Origin: Mycolicibacterium sp. P9-22
GTDB taxonomy: Bacteria; Actinomycetota; Actinomycetes; Mycobacteriales; Mycobacteriaceae
Direction of reading: 5' to 3'
NCBI RefSeq assembly: GCF_008329585.1
Contig: NZ_NPKP01000002.1
Span: forward strand, 744,001 to 808,000
DNA: 64,000 nucleotides
Shown here one piece after another: positions 45,655 through 54,502 of this stretch. Both the position numbers and the translations under genes were made by a program. The number at the start of each line of letters is the position of its first letter. The stretch's first letter is position 1. The notes beneath the pieces were generated by a model. That model ran no database searches. It was not told where the DNA came from and saw only the letters and a list, made by a program, of their open reading frames with translations.

Positions 45655-46636
45655 TGTCGGCCATCAGGGTGATCAGTTCATAGCCCAGATTGGCCGCGGC
45701 CACCGCGGTCACCTCACCGCTGTCGTAGGCGGGGGCGACCTCGACGACGTCGGCGCCGACGATGTGCAGGCCGCGCATCGCCCGCAGGATGGCCACCAGT
45801 TCCCGGCTGGTCATCCCGCCGATCTCCGGGGTGCCGGTGCCGGGCGCGAATGCCGGGTCCAGCACATCGATATCGACGGACACGTACACCGGGTACTCCC
45901 CCACCCGCTCCCGGATCCGTTGCACCACACCGTCGACGCCGATGCGGTCGATATCGCGGCAGTGCACCACCGCGAAGCCGAGGGATTCATCGTCGAGCAG
46001 ATCGGCGCGGTCATACAGGGATCCACGGATCCCGATATGCGCGGAGCGGTCCTTGACCAGCAGACCCTGCTCGGCGGCCCGGCGGAACGGGGTGCCGTGG
46101 GTGCACGGGGCGCCGAAGTAGGTGTCCCAGGTGTCCAGGTGCGCGTCGAAATGCACGAGCGCCACCGGCCCGTGCACCCGGTTGACGGCCTGCAGCGCAG
46201 GCAGCGCGATGGTGTGGTCACCGCCGAAGATCATCACCCGCTGCTCGGGCGTGTTCAGCAGTCCCGCAATGCCTTCACGCACCTGATCGACCGCGGCCTC
46301 GATATCGAACGGGTTGGCCGCGATGTCACCGGCGTCGACGACCTGTGCCTGCGCGAACGGGCTGACATCCAGCGCCGGGTTGTACGGTTTGAGCAGCCTG
46401 GACACCTGACGGATCGCGGCGGGCCCGAACCGCGCACCCGGCCGATAGGTGACGCCGCTATCGAAGGGCACACCGACCACCGCGATGTCGTAGCGGTCGA
46501 CCTCGTGCCGCTGCGGCAGCCGCGCGAAGGTGGCCAGACCGGCGTAGCGGGGCACCTCCATCGCATTGATCTGGCCGACGTTCCCCGACGCCGATCGCAC
46601 ATAGGGCTGGCTTGGCACCTGCTGTTCTCCTGTCAT
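45647..46636 (-). CDS. Ureohydrolase (agmatinase/guanidinobutyrase family)
   Basis: 329-residue arginase-superfamily enzyme that splits urea from a guanidino compound with two manganese ions: GGDHTIALPAL, LVHFDAHLDTWD and VSVDIDVLDPAFAPGTGTP supply the ligands, and SGVTYRPGARFGPAAIR is the family N-terminal motif. Its closest characterised relatives are agmatinase and guanidinobutyrase; the true substrate is not decided. It lies in a minus-strand run with two SDRs, the deacetylase and an APC permease. Its start overlaps the preceding SDR stop by four bases. Confidence 0.88.
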   Translation of the reverse strand: MTGEQQVPSQPYVRSASGNVGQINAMEVPRYAGLATFARLPQRHEVDRYDIAVVGVPFDSGVTYRPGARFGPAAIRQVSRLLKPYNPALDVSPFAQAQVVDAGDIAANPFDIEAAVDQVREGIAGLLNTPEQRVMIFGGDHTIALPALQAVNRVHGPVALVHFDAHLDTWDTYFGAPCTHGTPFRRAAEQGLLVKDRSAHIGIRGSLYDRADLLDDESLGFAVVHCRDIDRIGVDGVVQRIRERVGEYPVYVSVDIDVLDPAFAPGTGTPEIGGMTSRELVAILRAMRGLHIVGADVVEVAPAYDSGEVTAVAAANLGYELITLMADNV

Positions 46637-47394
46637 GCTCTGGTCCTGGTGGATCCGCCGTTGCAGGCGATCACCTGTCCGACGATGGCGGCCACGCTGA
46701 AATCGGCGAGAAGTTCCACTGCGGCGGCGATCTCATCGGGCCGCCCGATGCGCCCCAGCGGGATCGTCTCGGCGTAGCGGGCGTGCATGGCGGCCAGGTC
46801 GATTCCCGCGGCGTCGGCGTCAACCTGCAGTTGCGGGGTGTCGGTCACCCCGGGCGCCACCGCGTTGACGATGATGCCCTCGGGCGCCAGTTCGCGGCCC
46901 AGCCCCTTGACCAGGGCGATCAGCCCGGCCTTGGCCGCGGCGTACGCGGTGGCCTCCGGCCACCCGGTGACACCCCATTCGCTGGCGATCACCACGATGC
47001 GGCCTTCGCCGCCCCGGCGCATGTGCGGGAGCACCGCCTGCACCAGGTGGAAGGTGCCGCCGAGGTTGGTGTCCACGATCCGCCACCAGTCCTGCTCATC
47101 GTGTTCGAGCAGCGGTGCCATCGTCATGTAGGCGTGGTTGGCGACCAGCACATCGAGCCGTCCGGCCCGCTCGGCGACGGTATCGGCGATCCGCACGCAT
47201 TCGTCCGGGTCGGCGACGTCGCCGGCAACGGCCAGGCCGCCGATCTCGGCGGCCAGCGCGTCCAGATCCGTGCCACCTCGAATGTCGTTGACCGCCAACG
47301 TCGCTCCGGCCGCGGCCAGCCGGCGGGCGTGGGCGGCTCCCATTCCCTGTGCGGCGCCGGTCACCAGCACCACCCGGCCGTCCAGCGCCGTCAT
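46633..47394 (-). CDS. Short-chain dehydrogenase (first of a coupled pair)
   Basis: 253 residues from ATG 47394. Classical SDR: VTGAAQGMGAAHAR, ANHAYMTM in the NNAG position (atypical NHAY), active-site Ser in IASEWGV and YAAAK; the tail has NGGSTRTRA. It overlaps the upstream SDR stop and the downstream ureohydrolase start by four bases each, indicating translational coupling. Its substrate is presumably an aldehyde or alcohol in the pathway of this cluster. Confidence 0.88.
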   Translation of the reverse strand: MTALDGRVVLVTGAAQGMGAAHARRLAAAGATLAVNDIRGGTDLDALAAEIGGLAVAGDVADPDECVRIADTVAERAGRLDVLVANHAYMTMAPLLEHDEQDWWRIVDTNLGGTFHLVQAVLPHMRRGGEGRIVVIASEWGVTGWPEATAYAAAKAGLIALVKGLGRELAPEGIIVNAVAPGVTDTPQLQVDADAAGIDLAAMHARYAETIPLGRIGRPDEIAAAVELLADFSVAAIVGQVIACNGGSTRTRA

Positions 47395-48092
47395 ATCACC
47401 GCTCCAGAGTTGACGTTGACGACATCGCCGACGCTGAATGTCGCGTCGCAGACCAGGTATTCGACGCAGCGCGCCACCTCGTCCGGGGTCGCCAGCCTGC
47501 CCAGCGGCAGTGTCGACAGGTATTCCTCGGCGCGCCACGGTGAATCGTCACTGAGCAGCGGGGTGTCGGACGGCCCGGGCGCGACGGCGTTGACGCGCAC
47601 TCCGGCAGCGGCAACCTCGGCCGCCAGACTGCGCACCAGCCCGAGGATCGCCCCCTTGGCCGCGACGTAGTGCGCCTCCTGGTCCCCGCCGCCGACGGCG
47701 AGTTCACTGGCCACCGCGACCACCGCACCCGAGCCGGCGGCCAGCATGTCGGGCAGGCAGGCGCGGGTGGCGTTGAACAACCCGCCGAGGTGCACCCGCA
47801 GCATCCGCCGCCAGGCTTGCGGGTCGATCCGATCGACGAGCGCCATCTCGTAGTAGCCCGCCGAGGTCACCAGCGCACTCACCGGGCCCAGCCGGTCGCG
47901 GATCTCGGCGATCGCGTCGGAGACAGCACTGCCGTCGGAGACATCCACGGCCACAGCATGATCGGATTCGGCGCCGGGCACGAGATCGAGCGTGCCGATC
48001 CGGTAGCCGCGACGGCGAAGGCGCTGTGCACAGGCCGCGCCGATACCACTGGCGGCGCCGGTGACGACCGCTACCGGGCCGGTATCACGCAC
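47391..48092 (-). CDS. Short-chain dehydrogenase (second of a coupled pair)
   Basis: 233 residues from GTG 48092. VVTGAASGIGAACAQRL is the cofactor site, VTSAGYYEMAL takes the NNAG position, the Ser is in VASELAV and YVAAK completes the triad. It is short but complete, ending VNVNSGAVI. It overlaps the APC permease 3' end by eight bases and the next SDR by four. It is clearly related to the downstream SDR but not a recent duplicate. Confidence 0.88.
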   Translation of the reverse strand: MRDTGPVAVVTGAASGIGAACAQRLRRRGYRIGTLDLVPGAESDHAVAVDVSDGSAVSDAIAEIRDRLGPVSALVTSAGYYEMALVDRIDPQAWRRMLRVHLGGLFNATRACLPDMLAAGSGAVVAVASELAVGGGDQEAHYVAAKGAILGLVRSLAAEVAAAGVRVNAVAPGPSDTPLLSDDSPWRAEEYLSTLPLGRLATPDEVARCVEYLVCDATFSVGDVVNVNSGAVI

Positions 48093-49526
48093 GAGCCGCG
48101 TCCTCTTCCACGATGGCGTCCTCGATCACCGCGGCCTCGACGATACGGGAGCGCACCGTGGCCAGGATGGCCGTCCCGAGCACCAGCAGCACGGCGATAC
48201 CGATCCACACCGACCAGTCCAGGTAGCGCTGCTCGAAAGCTGCTCGCGGCCAGGCGATGTTGAGGAACTGCAGCACCGCCCACAGCACGGCCACCACCGC
48301 GACCGGCAGGGTGGCCCGGCCCAGCGAGAAGTTCGCCGGCGTCCAGGCCCGGCGCACCAGCACCACCAGGAATCCGATCAGCGGGAACAGGAAGGCCAGG
48401 TAGAAACCGCCCGCGGTGAAGTTGACCATCAGCGAATAGACATCGCCGGCAACGATGCTCAGCAGGAACAGTGCCGCACCGATCACCGTGGTGACGCCGA
48501 TGGCCACCACCGGGATGCGGCCGGGCCGCGCAACTGGGCCAGCGCACCGGCGGCGGGCAGGCCGCCGTCGCGCGCGTAAGCCCAGATGACCCGGGATGCC
48601 GAGGTCTGCAACGCCAGGAAGCTGGCCAGGAAGCCGATCACGAACATCACCTCGACAGGCCGGGCAACACCGTGTCCCAGTGCGGTGGTGAGAGTTTCGT
48701 ACACCGGGTCGGCGACGGCGCCCGCGGCGACCGCATCCAGATCCGGGATGGCCAGGATGATCGCCAGGCTGGAGTAGGCCACCACGACGAAGATGAAGGC
48801 CAGCGAGAACAGCACCGCCTTGGGCAGGTATCGGCGTGGTTCGTGCACCTCTTCGGCGATGGACCCGGCGCTTTCGAAGCCGACGAAGGACCAGCCGATG
48901 AAGGCGACCGCCAACATGAAGGGACCGGTCAGGTACGCCAGGGTGTCGGTGTCGGCGCCGCCTCCGGAGAACAGCACCGACAGCGAGTTCTGCCGGTGGA
49001 ACAGCAGCAGCCAGGTGCCCAGCACCACCGAACCGATGACCTCGGCGATGATGCTGCCGATCATGAAGATCTTCAGCGCCTGCCGACCGGCCAGGTTCAC
49101 CGCGGTACCCGCCAGCAGGATCACCAGGGCGATGAGCGCCAGCGTGGTGCCAGAGGGCTCTTCGATGCCGAAGATGTTGGCGGTGAAACCGGCCGCACCG
49201 AGCGCGACGGTCGCCATCGCGATCACCAGCGTCCACATGTACGCCCAACCGGCGAACCAGCCGTAGGTGGTGCCCAGCAACCGTCGCGACCACTGGTAGA
49301 TGGAACCCTCCAGCGGCCAGCGCGACACCAGCATGGCGAAGACCAGCGCGACCAGGAACTGGCCGGCGAACACCAGCGTGAAACCCCACCAGAAGCTGGG
49401 GCCCGCGGCAGACAGCGCCAGCCCGAAGATGCCGTACAGCGCCACGATCGGCGAGATGAACGCGAAGGCGAACGCGAACGCCGACCAGAGGGAGAACTCG
49501 CGGCGCAGTACCTGTGGCTCGGTCAT
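48085..49526 (-). pseudogene. APC-family amino-acid/amine permease, frameshifted
   Basis: Start ATG 49526 (MTEPQVLRREFSL), then many membrane helices: an APC permease of about 480 residues. The frame is correct up to GGLPAAGALAQL, near 48531, then reads nonsense and stops. The downstream frame resumes with GRIPVVAIGVTTVIGAALFL and reads to the true end at 48085. A single missing base near 48515-48533, within a C/G-rich run, explains this. No slippery heptamer is visible, so it is either a pseudogene or a sequencing error. It is divergent from the PucR gene and heads the catabolic operon. Confidence 0.85.
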
Positions 49527-49609
49527 GGACGAACTATCACGCGCACACCCCGGGACCGCCATCGTTCACGGCGAAGACGCTGCGAATCCACCGCTGCCCC
49601 GGCACTGCA

Positions 49610-49625
49610 TTGTGCGATCGCACAA
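49610..49625. promoter_or_regulatory. Perfect 16-base palindrome, candidate PucR operator
   Basis: TTGTGCGATCGCACAA is perfectly palindromic and lies in the 141-base gap between the permease and the PucR-type gene, 43 bases before the PucR start. It is a strong operator candidate. PucR is the natural binder, but this is inference from location. Confidence 0.7.
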
Positions 49626-49667
49626 CGAATGGGGCCGCGAAGATGACGCTGACGTTACGATCGACCG

Positions 49668-51032
49668 ATGACGGACGGTGCGGAAGGCGCTGCCCCGACG
49701 TTCCGTGACCTGCTGGAACGGGCGGGCCTCGGCCTGGACGCCGTCCACCTCGATACCGAGCAGCTCGCTACGCCGATCACCTGGTCACACACCACCGAAC
49801 TGCACGATCCCTCCCGGTACCTGCGGGGCGGAGAGCTGGTGTGCACGGTCGGTATCAGCCTGCGTACCCCCGCCGACTGTGACACCTTCGTCCACGCGCT
49901 GTCGCGGTCCGGGGTCGCCGGTATCTGTTTCGGCATCGGCGATGTGCACGACACCACCCCGCAGGCCCTGATCGATGCGTGCGACCGGGTGGGCCTGCCG
50001 CTGCTGACCGCGCCGCCGTCGGTGCCGTTCTCCACCGTCAGCCGCTATATCGCCGACTTCCAGTTCGGCGGTGCGGTCGCCACCGCGCGAGCCACCAATG
50101 CGCTGGTGCCCGAATTGCTTTCCTCGCAGCGGCGGCGCGAGTCGGTGCGCCAGCTGCTGGACCGGGCCGGGCAGGTGCTGGGCTGCTACTTCCTGCTCGA
50201 GCCGCCCGGCCAGGGTGGCGACGCCGCGGTATCGGTGCCGGTGGACGGGCTGGGCACGGTGGTGTGGGTCGGGCGCGGGGACCCGCCGGAGCCCGCCGTT
50301 TTGGAGGTCATCGCCCGGTTCGTCGCGGCATCCCAAGGTGAACGCGATATCGAGGCGGCGCTGACCCGCGAGCGCGTCGGGCAGCTGCTGTCACTGGTGG
50401 AACGCCGGATGTTGCTCCCCGACGCGCTGAACCAGCTGCTGGACTGGCCGGGCCTGACGGCCCGGGAGATCGACTGTTCGGCCTGGCCGGCCGGCGCCGG
50501 TGCGCTGCTGTCGATGGCGTTCCCCGACGCGCTGGTCGCCGACGCCCCCGAGGTCTGCCTGGTGCTGAGCACGGGCGCGGACCGGCTGGCCGAGATCGCC
50601 ACCGATCTGTCGCTGCCCTCGGGTCACGCGGCCGCCGGGCCACTGACCGAACTGGGCGCTTCGATCAGTCAGGCCCGCATCGCGCTGGATCTGGCCCGCC
50701 AGCGCGGCGGCAGCATCGGACCCGATCAGTTGAGCACGTTCGGCAGCCTGCTCGAAGGTCTGCCGGCGAGCAGGCTGGCACCGTTCAAACAGCAGCTGAT
50801 CGACCCGCTCGAAGAACTCGACCGAGATCGCGGCACCCAGCATGTGCGCACCCTGCGGGTGTTCCTGGCGGCCAACGGATCCCTCATCGACACCGCCCGC
50901 GAGCTGTTCCTGCACAGCAATACCGTGCGGCACCGACTGGCCCGGATCGGCCAGATCACCGGCCGCAATCCACTCGACTTCGAGGATCAGGCGGCGTTCA
51001 CGATCGGGCTGCGGGCAGCGGATCGACTTTAG
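49668..51032 (+). CDS. PucR-family transcriptional regulator
   Basis: 454 residues. An N-terminal PucR sensor domain (about 1-120, starting TFRDLLERAGLGLDAVHL), a middle region, and a C-terminal HTH_30 (VFLAANGSLIDTARELFLHS followed by NTVRHRLARIGQITGR). Such regulators control purine, polyamine or guanidino catabolism, often from a divergent position as here. It is convergent with nothing and is followed by the DrrA-like exporter gene; a possible iron box overlaps its stop. Confidence 0.9.
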   Translation: MTDGAEGAAPTFRDLLERAGLGLDAVHLDTEQLATPITWSHTTELHDPSRYLRGGELVCTVGISLRTPADCDTFVHALSRSGVAGICFGIGDVHDTTPQALIDACDRVGLPLLTAPPSVPFSTVSRYIADFQFGGAVATARATNALVPELLSSQRRRESVRQLLDRAGQVLGCYFLLEPPGQGGDAAVSVPVDGLGTVVWVGRGDPPEPAVLEVIARFVAASQGERDIEAALTRERVGQLLSLVERRMLLPDALNQLLDWPGLTAREIDCSAWPAGAGALLSMAFPDALVADAPEVCLVLSTGADRLAEIATDLSLPSGHAAAGPLTELGASISQARIALDLARQRGGSIGPDQLSTFGSLLEGLPASRLAPFKQQLIDPLEELDRDRGTQHVRTLRVFLAANGSLIDTARELFLHSNTVRHRLARIGQITGRNPLDFEDQAAFTIGLRAADRL

Positions 51033-51047
51033 GTTAGGCATGCCATA
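51029..51047. promoter_or_regulatory. IdeR-like iron box before the DrrABC-like exporter
   Basis: TTAGGTTAGGCATGCCATA matches 14 of 19 positions of the IdeR consensus TTAGGTTAGGCTAACCTAA; the first 11 bases are identical and the right half is poor. It overlaps the PucR stop and lies eight bases before the exporter GTG. An iron-regulated exporter is possible, but half-site matches can be chance. Confidence 0.4.
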
Positions 51048-51055
51048 CTCGGCCG

Positions 51056-52003
51056 GTGCCGGAGTATGCGATCGAGCTGGACGACATCACCAAGCAGTAC
51101 GGGGACAAACAGGCCCTGAGCGGCGTGACGTTCACCATGCCCGCCGGCACCGTGCTCGGTGTGCTCGGCCCCAACGGCGCGGGCAAGACCACCACCATCA
51201 ATGTGCTGTCCACGCTGATCCGCCCGACCTCCGGATCGGCCAGGGTCGCCGGTTACGACGTCGTGAAACAAGCCGCCCAGGTACGAAAGAGCATCGGGCT
51301 CACCGGCCAGTACGCCGCGATCGACGAGATGCTCACGGGCCGGGAGAACCTGGTGCTGTTCGGCGAACTCAACGGACTGCCCCGCGGGCAGGCCCGCGCC
51401 CGCGCCGACCAACTGCTCGAGGCGTTCAGCCTCACCGACGCGGCCGGGCGCCGGGTCGGCACCTACTCCGGCGGGATGCGCCGCCGGGCCGACATCGCCT
51501 GCGGGCTGGTCGCCGAGCCGGCGGTGGTCTTCCTCGACGAGCCGACCACCGGTCTGGACCCGCGCAGCCGCCGCGAGGTGTGGGACCTGGTGAGCTCGCT
51601 GACCGACCGCGGCACCAGCGTGCTGCTGACCACCCAGTACCTCGATGAGGCGGACGCACTGTCGGATTCGATCGTCGTCATCGATCACGGCCGGGTGATC
51701 GCCGAGGGCACCGCCGACGAGCTCAAGCAACGCGTCGGCGGGAACTTCTGCCAGGTGACGCCGGTGCACACCGCCGACGGACCGCGGATCGCCGCGGTGC
51801 TCGCCGAGATCGCCGGCGCCGCGACGGCGGTCGAGACCGATGCGGACACCGGTGCACTGTCCATCCCGGCACCGGCTGGGCTGAGCACGCTCGGTGAGGT
51901 GTTCCGCCGTTTGGAGGCCCTCGAGATCGAGGTGGGCGACATCGCCCTGCGCAAACCGTCGCTGGACGAGGTGTTCTTCACCCTGACGGCCCCGGCGCCG
52001 TGA
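51056..52003 (+). CDS. ABC exporter ATPase, DrrA-like
   Basis: 315 residues from GTG 51056. Walker A GPNGAGKTTTINVL, Q-loop in LTGQYAAIDEMLTGRENL, signature YSGGMRRRADIACGL, Walker B VVFLDEPTTGLDPRSRRE and a DUF4162-type C-terminal region (LAALEIEVGDIALRKPSLDE) place it in the daunorubicin-resistance DrrA type. It drives drug or lipid export with the two permeases downstream. GTG 52000 of the first permease overlaps its stop (GTGA). Confidence 0.92.
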   Translation: MPEYAIELDDITKQYGDKQALSGVTFTMPAGTVLGVLGPNGAGKTTTINVLSTLIRPTSGSARVAGYDVVKQAAQVRKSIGLTGQYAAIDEMLTGRENLVLFGELNGLPRGQARARADQLLEAFSLTDAAGRRVGTYSGGMRRRADIACGLVAEPAVVFLDEPTTGLDPRSRREVWDLVSSLTDRGTSVLLTTQYLDEADALSDSIVVIDHGRVIAEGTADELKQRVGGNFCQVTPVHTADGPRIAAVLAEIAGAATAVETDADTGALSIPAPAGLSTLGEVFRRLEALEIEVGDIALRKPSLDEVFFTLTAPAP

Positions 52004-52737
52004 CCGCACTCGGCGCGCTGACCCGGCGGTCGGTGCTGGGCACCCTGCGCGGCGGCGATCTGGTGTTCGCCATCGGCGGGCCGATCGCGTTCTTTCTGTG
52101 CTTCGACATCACCCTGCGCAACGTCATCGACACCGGCTCCATGCGCTACGCGCAGTACATCCTGCCGGTCATCGTGGTGCAGGCGATGATCTTCACCGCG
52201 ATGACCACCGCGGACCGGGCGGCGCGAGACAACTTGAGCGGCATGGGCATTCGCATGCGCTCGCTGCCGATCACCGCGCTGGCGCCGGTGACGGCGCGGA
52301 TGCTCTCGGCGCTGCTGCGCGCGGCCGCGGCGATGGTGGGTGCGATCATCATCGGCTATCTGTTCGGTTTCCGGTTCTCCGGTGGGGTGGCCGCGGTGAC
52401 CGTCTTCGTCGGACTCGCCCTGCTGCTGTCGCTGGCGTTGTCACTGGGCGCCGATGCCCTGGGATCACTGGCCGGCAGTGCCGAGGAGGCCGGCCAGACC
52501 CTGCTGATCCCGCAGTTGCTGCTGGTGATGCTGTCCACCGGAATCGCTCCGGCAGAAGCGTTCCCGTCTTGGCTGGGACCGTTCGTGCAGCACCAGCCGG
52601 TCTCGGTGATCGCCGAGACGCTGCGCGGCCTCGCCGTCGGCGAGTACGCACACCTCGCGCTCAGCCTGGCCTGGTGCGCCGGGCTGCTGGCGCTGTTCGG
52701 TGCGATCGCGGTCCGGATGCAGAGGCGGTCCGCATGA
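52000..52737 (+). CDS. ABC-2 type exporter permease (DrrB-like)
   Basis: 245 residues with six predicted helices and the ABC-2 membrane fold. GTG 52000 overlaps the ATPase stop, and the stop overlaps the next permease ATG. MRYAQYILPVIVVQAMIFTA and ERYLLIPQLLLVM-type segments belong to the ABC2_membrane family. It pairs with the next permease to form the exporter channel; the exported substrate is unknown. Confidence 0.85.
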   Translation: MTALGALTRRSVLGTLRGGDLVFAIGGPIAFFLCFDITLRNVIDTGSMRYAQYILPVIVVQAMIFTAMTTADRAARDNLSGMGIRMRSLPITALAPVTARMLSALLRAAAAMVGAIIIGYLFGFRFSGGVAAVTVFVGLALLLSLALSLGADALGSLAGSAEEAGQTLLIPQLLLVMLSTGIAPAEAFPSWLGPFVQHQPVSVIAETLRGLAVGEYAHLALSLAWCAGLLALFGAIAVRMQRRSA

Positions 52738-53501
52738 GCACCGTGGTGCGGCAGAGCAGCCTGCAGGCCCGCCGGCTGCTGCTGGGCTGGCGGCGTGCGC
52801 CGGTGGTGCTGATCCAGTCACTGATTTTTCCGACGTTCCTGCTGATCGTCTACAAGCAGGTCATCGGTGAATCGGTGTTGCACCTCACCGGAGGGAACAG
52901 CCTGTACGGCCTGGTACCGATGTGCGCGGTCGCGGGAGCCCTGTTCGGCGCGATGGGCACCGGCGCGGCAATCCCCGACGAACGCGCGTCCGGCCTGCTC
53001 AGCAGGCTGTGGGCGTTGCCGGTGCACCGGGCCAGCGCGCTCACCGGACGGTTGCTGGCCGAGGGCACCCGGGCCTTGATCGGCACCACGGTGATCACCG
53101 CCGTCGGGGTGACGATGGGCCTGCGCTTCGGCCAAGGCTGGCCGGCAGCAGTCGCTTTCGTCCTGGTCCCGGTGTTCATGGTGATCGGGTTCGCCGCCGT
53201 CATCGTGGCCGTCGCCGTGCAGTCGAACGGTAAGAACATCATCACCGGCCTGTCCACGGTGTGCTTCCTGCTGCTGTTCTTCAACTCCGGCATGGTGCCC
53301 GTCGACGTGTTCCCGGACTGGCTCGAACCCGTGGTGCGGGCCCAGCCGATGTCCCCGGCGATCGAGGCGATGCGCGGACTGGCCGCCGGGGGACCGATCC
53401 GGTGGCCGCTGCTGCAGTCGGTGGCATGGGTCGTGGGGTTGTTGGCGGTGTTCGGGCCCATCGCGGTGCGCGGCTACCGTGTCGCGGCCGAATCCGCCTG
53501 A
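52734..53501 (+). CDS. ABC-2 type exporter permease (DrrC-like)
   Basis: 255 residues from ATG 52734 (ATGA overlap with the preceding gene). Six hydrophobic helices; contains ERASGLLSRLWALPVHRASA, a typical ABC-2 intracellular motif, and the C-terminal LLLFFNSGMVPVDVFPDWLE segment conserved in DrrB/DrrC proteins. It forms a heterodimeric channel with the preceding permease. It ends 19 bases before the VOC gene. Confidence 0.85.
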   Translation: MSTVVRQSSLQARRLLLGWRRAPVVLIQSLIFPTFLLIVYKQVIGESVLHLTGGNSLYGLVPMCAVAGALFGAMGTGAAIPDERASGLLSRLWALPVHRASALTGRLLAEGTRALIGTTVITAVGVTMGLRFGQGWPAAVAFVLVPVFMVIGFAAVIVAVAVQSNGKNIITGLSTVCFLLLFFNSGMVPVDVFPDWLEPVVRAQPMSPAIEAMRGLAAGGPIRWPLLQSVAWVVGLLAVFGPIAVRGYRVAAESA

Positions 53502-53520
53502 CCCGTGATAAACACGACAT

Positions 53521-53892
53521 ATGGAGATCCTGGCCAGCCGGATGCTGATACGGCCGGCCGACTACCCGACGTCCGTTGAGTTCTACCGCGACCGGATCGG
53601 GTTGGCGATTGCCCGCGAATACAGCGGCGGCACCGTCTTTTACGCCGGGCAGTCGCTGATCGAGCTCGCCGGGCACGGCGAGCCGACGGCCGGCGGGGCC
53701 ATCTGGCTGCAAGTGCGCGACGTGTACGCCGCCCAGGCCGAGCTGGCCGGGCGTGCAGTGCCGATCGCCAGGGCCGCCGCCGAAGAGCAGTGGGGTCTAC
53801 ACGAGATGCACATCACCGATCCCGACGGTGTCACGCTGATCTTCGTCCAGGTCCCCGACAACCATCCGCTGCGCCGCGACACCAGGGACTGA
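53521..53892 (+). CDS. VOC (glyoxalase)-family protein, Rv0546c-like
   Basis: 123 residues with the beta-alpha-beta-beta-beta VOC fold: ILASRMLIRPADYPTSVEFY at the start and HEMHITDPDGVTLIFVQVP with conserved metal-type residues at the end. In M. tuberculosis the homologue Rv0546c lies next to Rv0547c, so this gene marks the end of the inserted 11-kb block. Substrate unknown. It stops three bases before a TetR start and probably shares a transcript with it. Confidence 0.85.
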   Translation: MEILASRMLIRPADYPTSVEFYRDRIGLAIAREYSGGTVFYAGQSLIELAGHGEPTAGGAIWLQVRDVYAAQAELAGRAVPIARAAAEEQWGLHEMHITDPDGVTLIFVQVPDNHPLRRDTRD

Positions 53893-53895
53893 CCC

Positions 53896-54468
53896 GTGGC
53901 CAAATCCGTTCTGGGGCGCGGCACCGCCCGGGCCCGCGTGCTGGAGGCTGCGCTGGCGCAGTTCGCCGAGCACGGCGTCAGCGGCACCACCCTGCAGATG
54001 ATCGCCGACAGCATCGGCGTGGGCAAGGCGTCGATCTACTACCAGTTCCACTCCAAAGAGGAGATCGTGGCGGCCGCCGCCCAGCCGATGTTCGACGATA
54101 TGGCGCGCGTGGTGACGATCGCCGAAGCGGTGCCCGACCCCGACACCCGGCGCGAGATCACCATCAGCGGATTCATCGAGTTCAGCGTGCGGCACCGCCG
54201 GCTGGCCGCGGTACTCGCCGGCGACCCGGCACTGGAGAGCCTCGTGCAGTCTCGCGAGGATCTCACCGATATCAAGGACCGCTTCACGAGCCTGCTGCTC
54301 GGCGGTGGACACGGCCCCGCCGGTCGGGTCGTCATCTCGATGGTCACCGGCGGCATCTTCACCGCCGTCACCGACAAGTCGCTGGACGACGTCAGCGACG
54401 AGGTTCTGCACCGGACGCTGTTGGAGGTCGCGCAACAACTGACCCGCACCTCCTCCTACTTCGAGTGA
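53896..54468 (+). CDS. TetR-family regulator (first of two near mmpS-mmpL)
   Basis: 190 residues from GTG 53896. The HTH is TTLQMIADSIGVGKASIYYQFHSKEEI. The same residues, with few changes, occur in the TetR at 58917, so the two are paralogues. It is convergent with the secreted-protein end of the mmpS-mmpL operon, 34 bases away. It may repress that operon or its own VOC-TetR transcript; its ligand is unknown. Confidence 0.88.
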   Translation: MAKSVLGRGTARARVLEAALAQFAEHGVSGTTLQMIADSIGVGKASIYYQFHSKEEIVAAAAQPMFDDMARVVTIAEAVPDPDTRREITISGFIEFSVRHRRLAAVLAGDPALESLVQSREDLTDIKDRFTSLLLGGGHGPAGRVVISMVTGGIFTAVTDKSLDDVSDEVLHRTLLEVAQQLTRTSSYFE

Positions 54469-54479
54469 CGGCTACATTT

Positions 54480-54499
54480 CCCGTCGCTGCGCTCGCCCC
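54480..54499. repeat. Repeat-like 20-mer after the DUF5078 gene
   Basis: CCCGTCGCTGCGCTCGCCCC, one base different from 45618-45637. It lies three bases beyond the stop of the DUF5078 gene, in the gap between it and the convergent TetR gene. Confidence 0.55.
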
Positions 54500-54502
54500 G
54501 GA

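Noticed and set aside
48500..48540. Programmed -1 frameshift in the APC permease
   Set aside because: No X XXY YYZ heptamer or stem-loop is evident, and such permeases are not known to use recoding. A deletion or sequence error is simpler.
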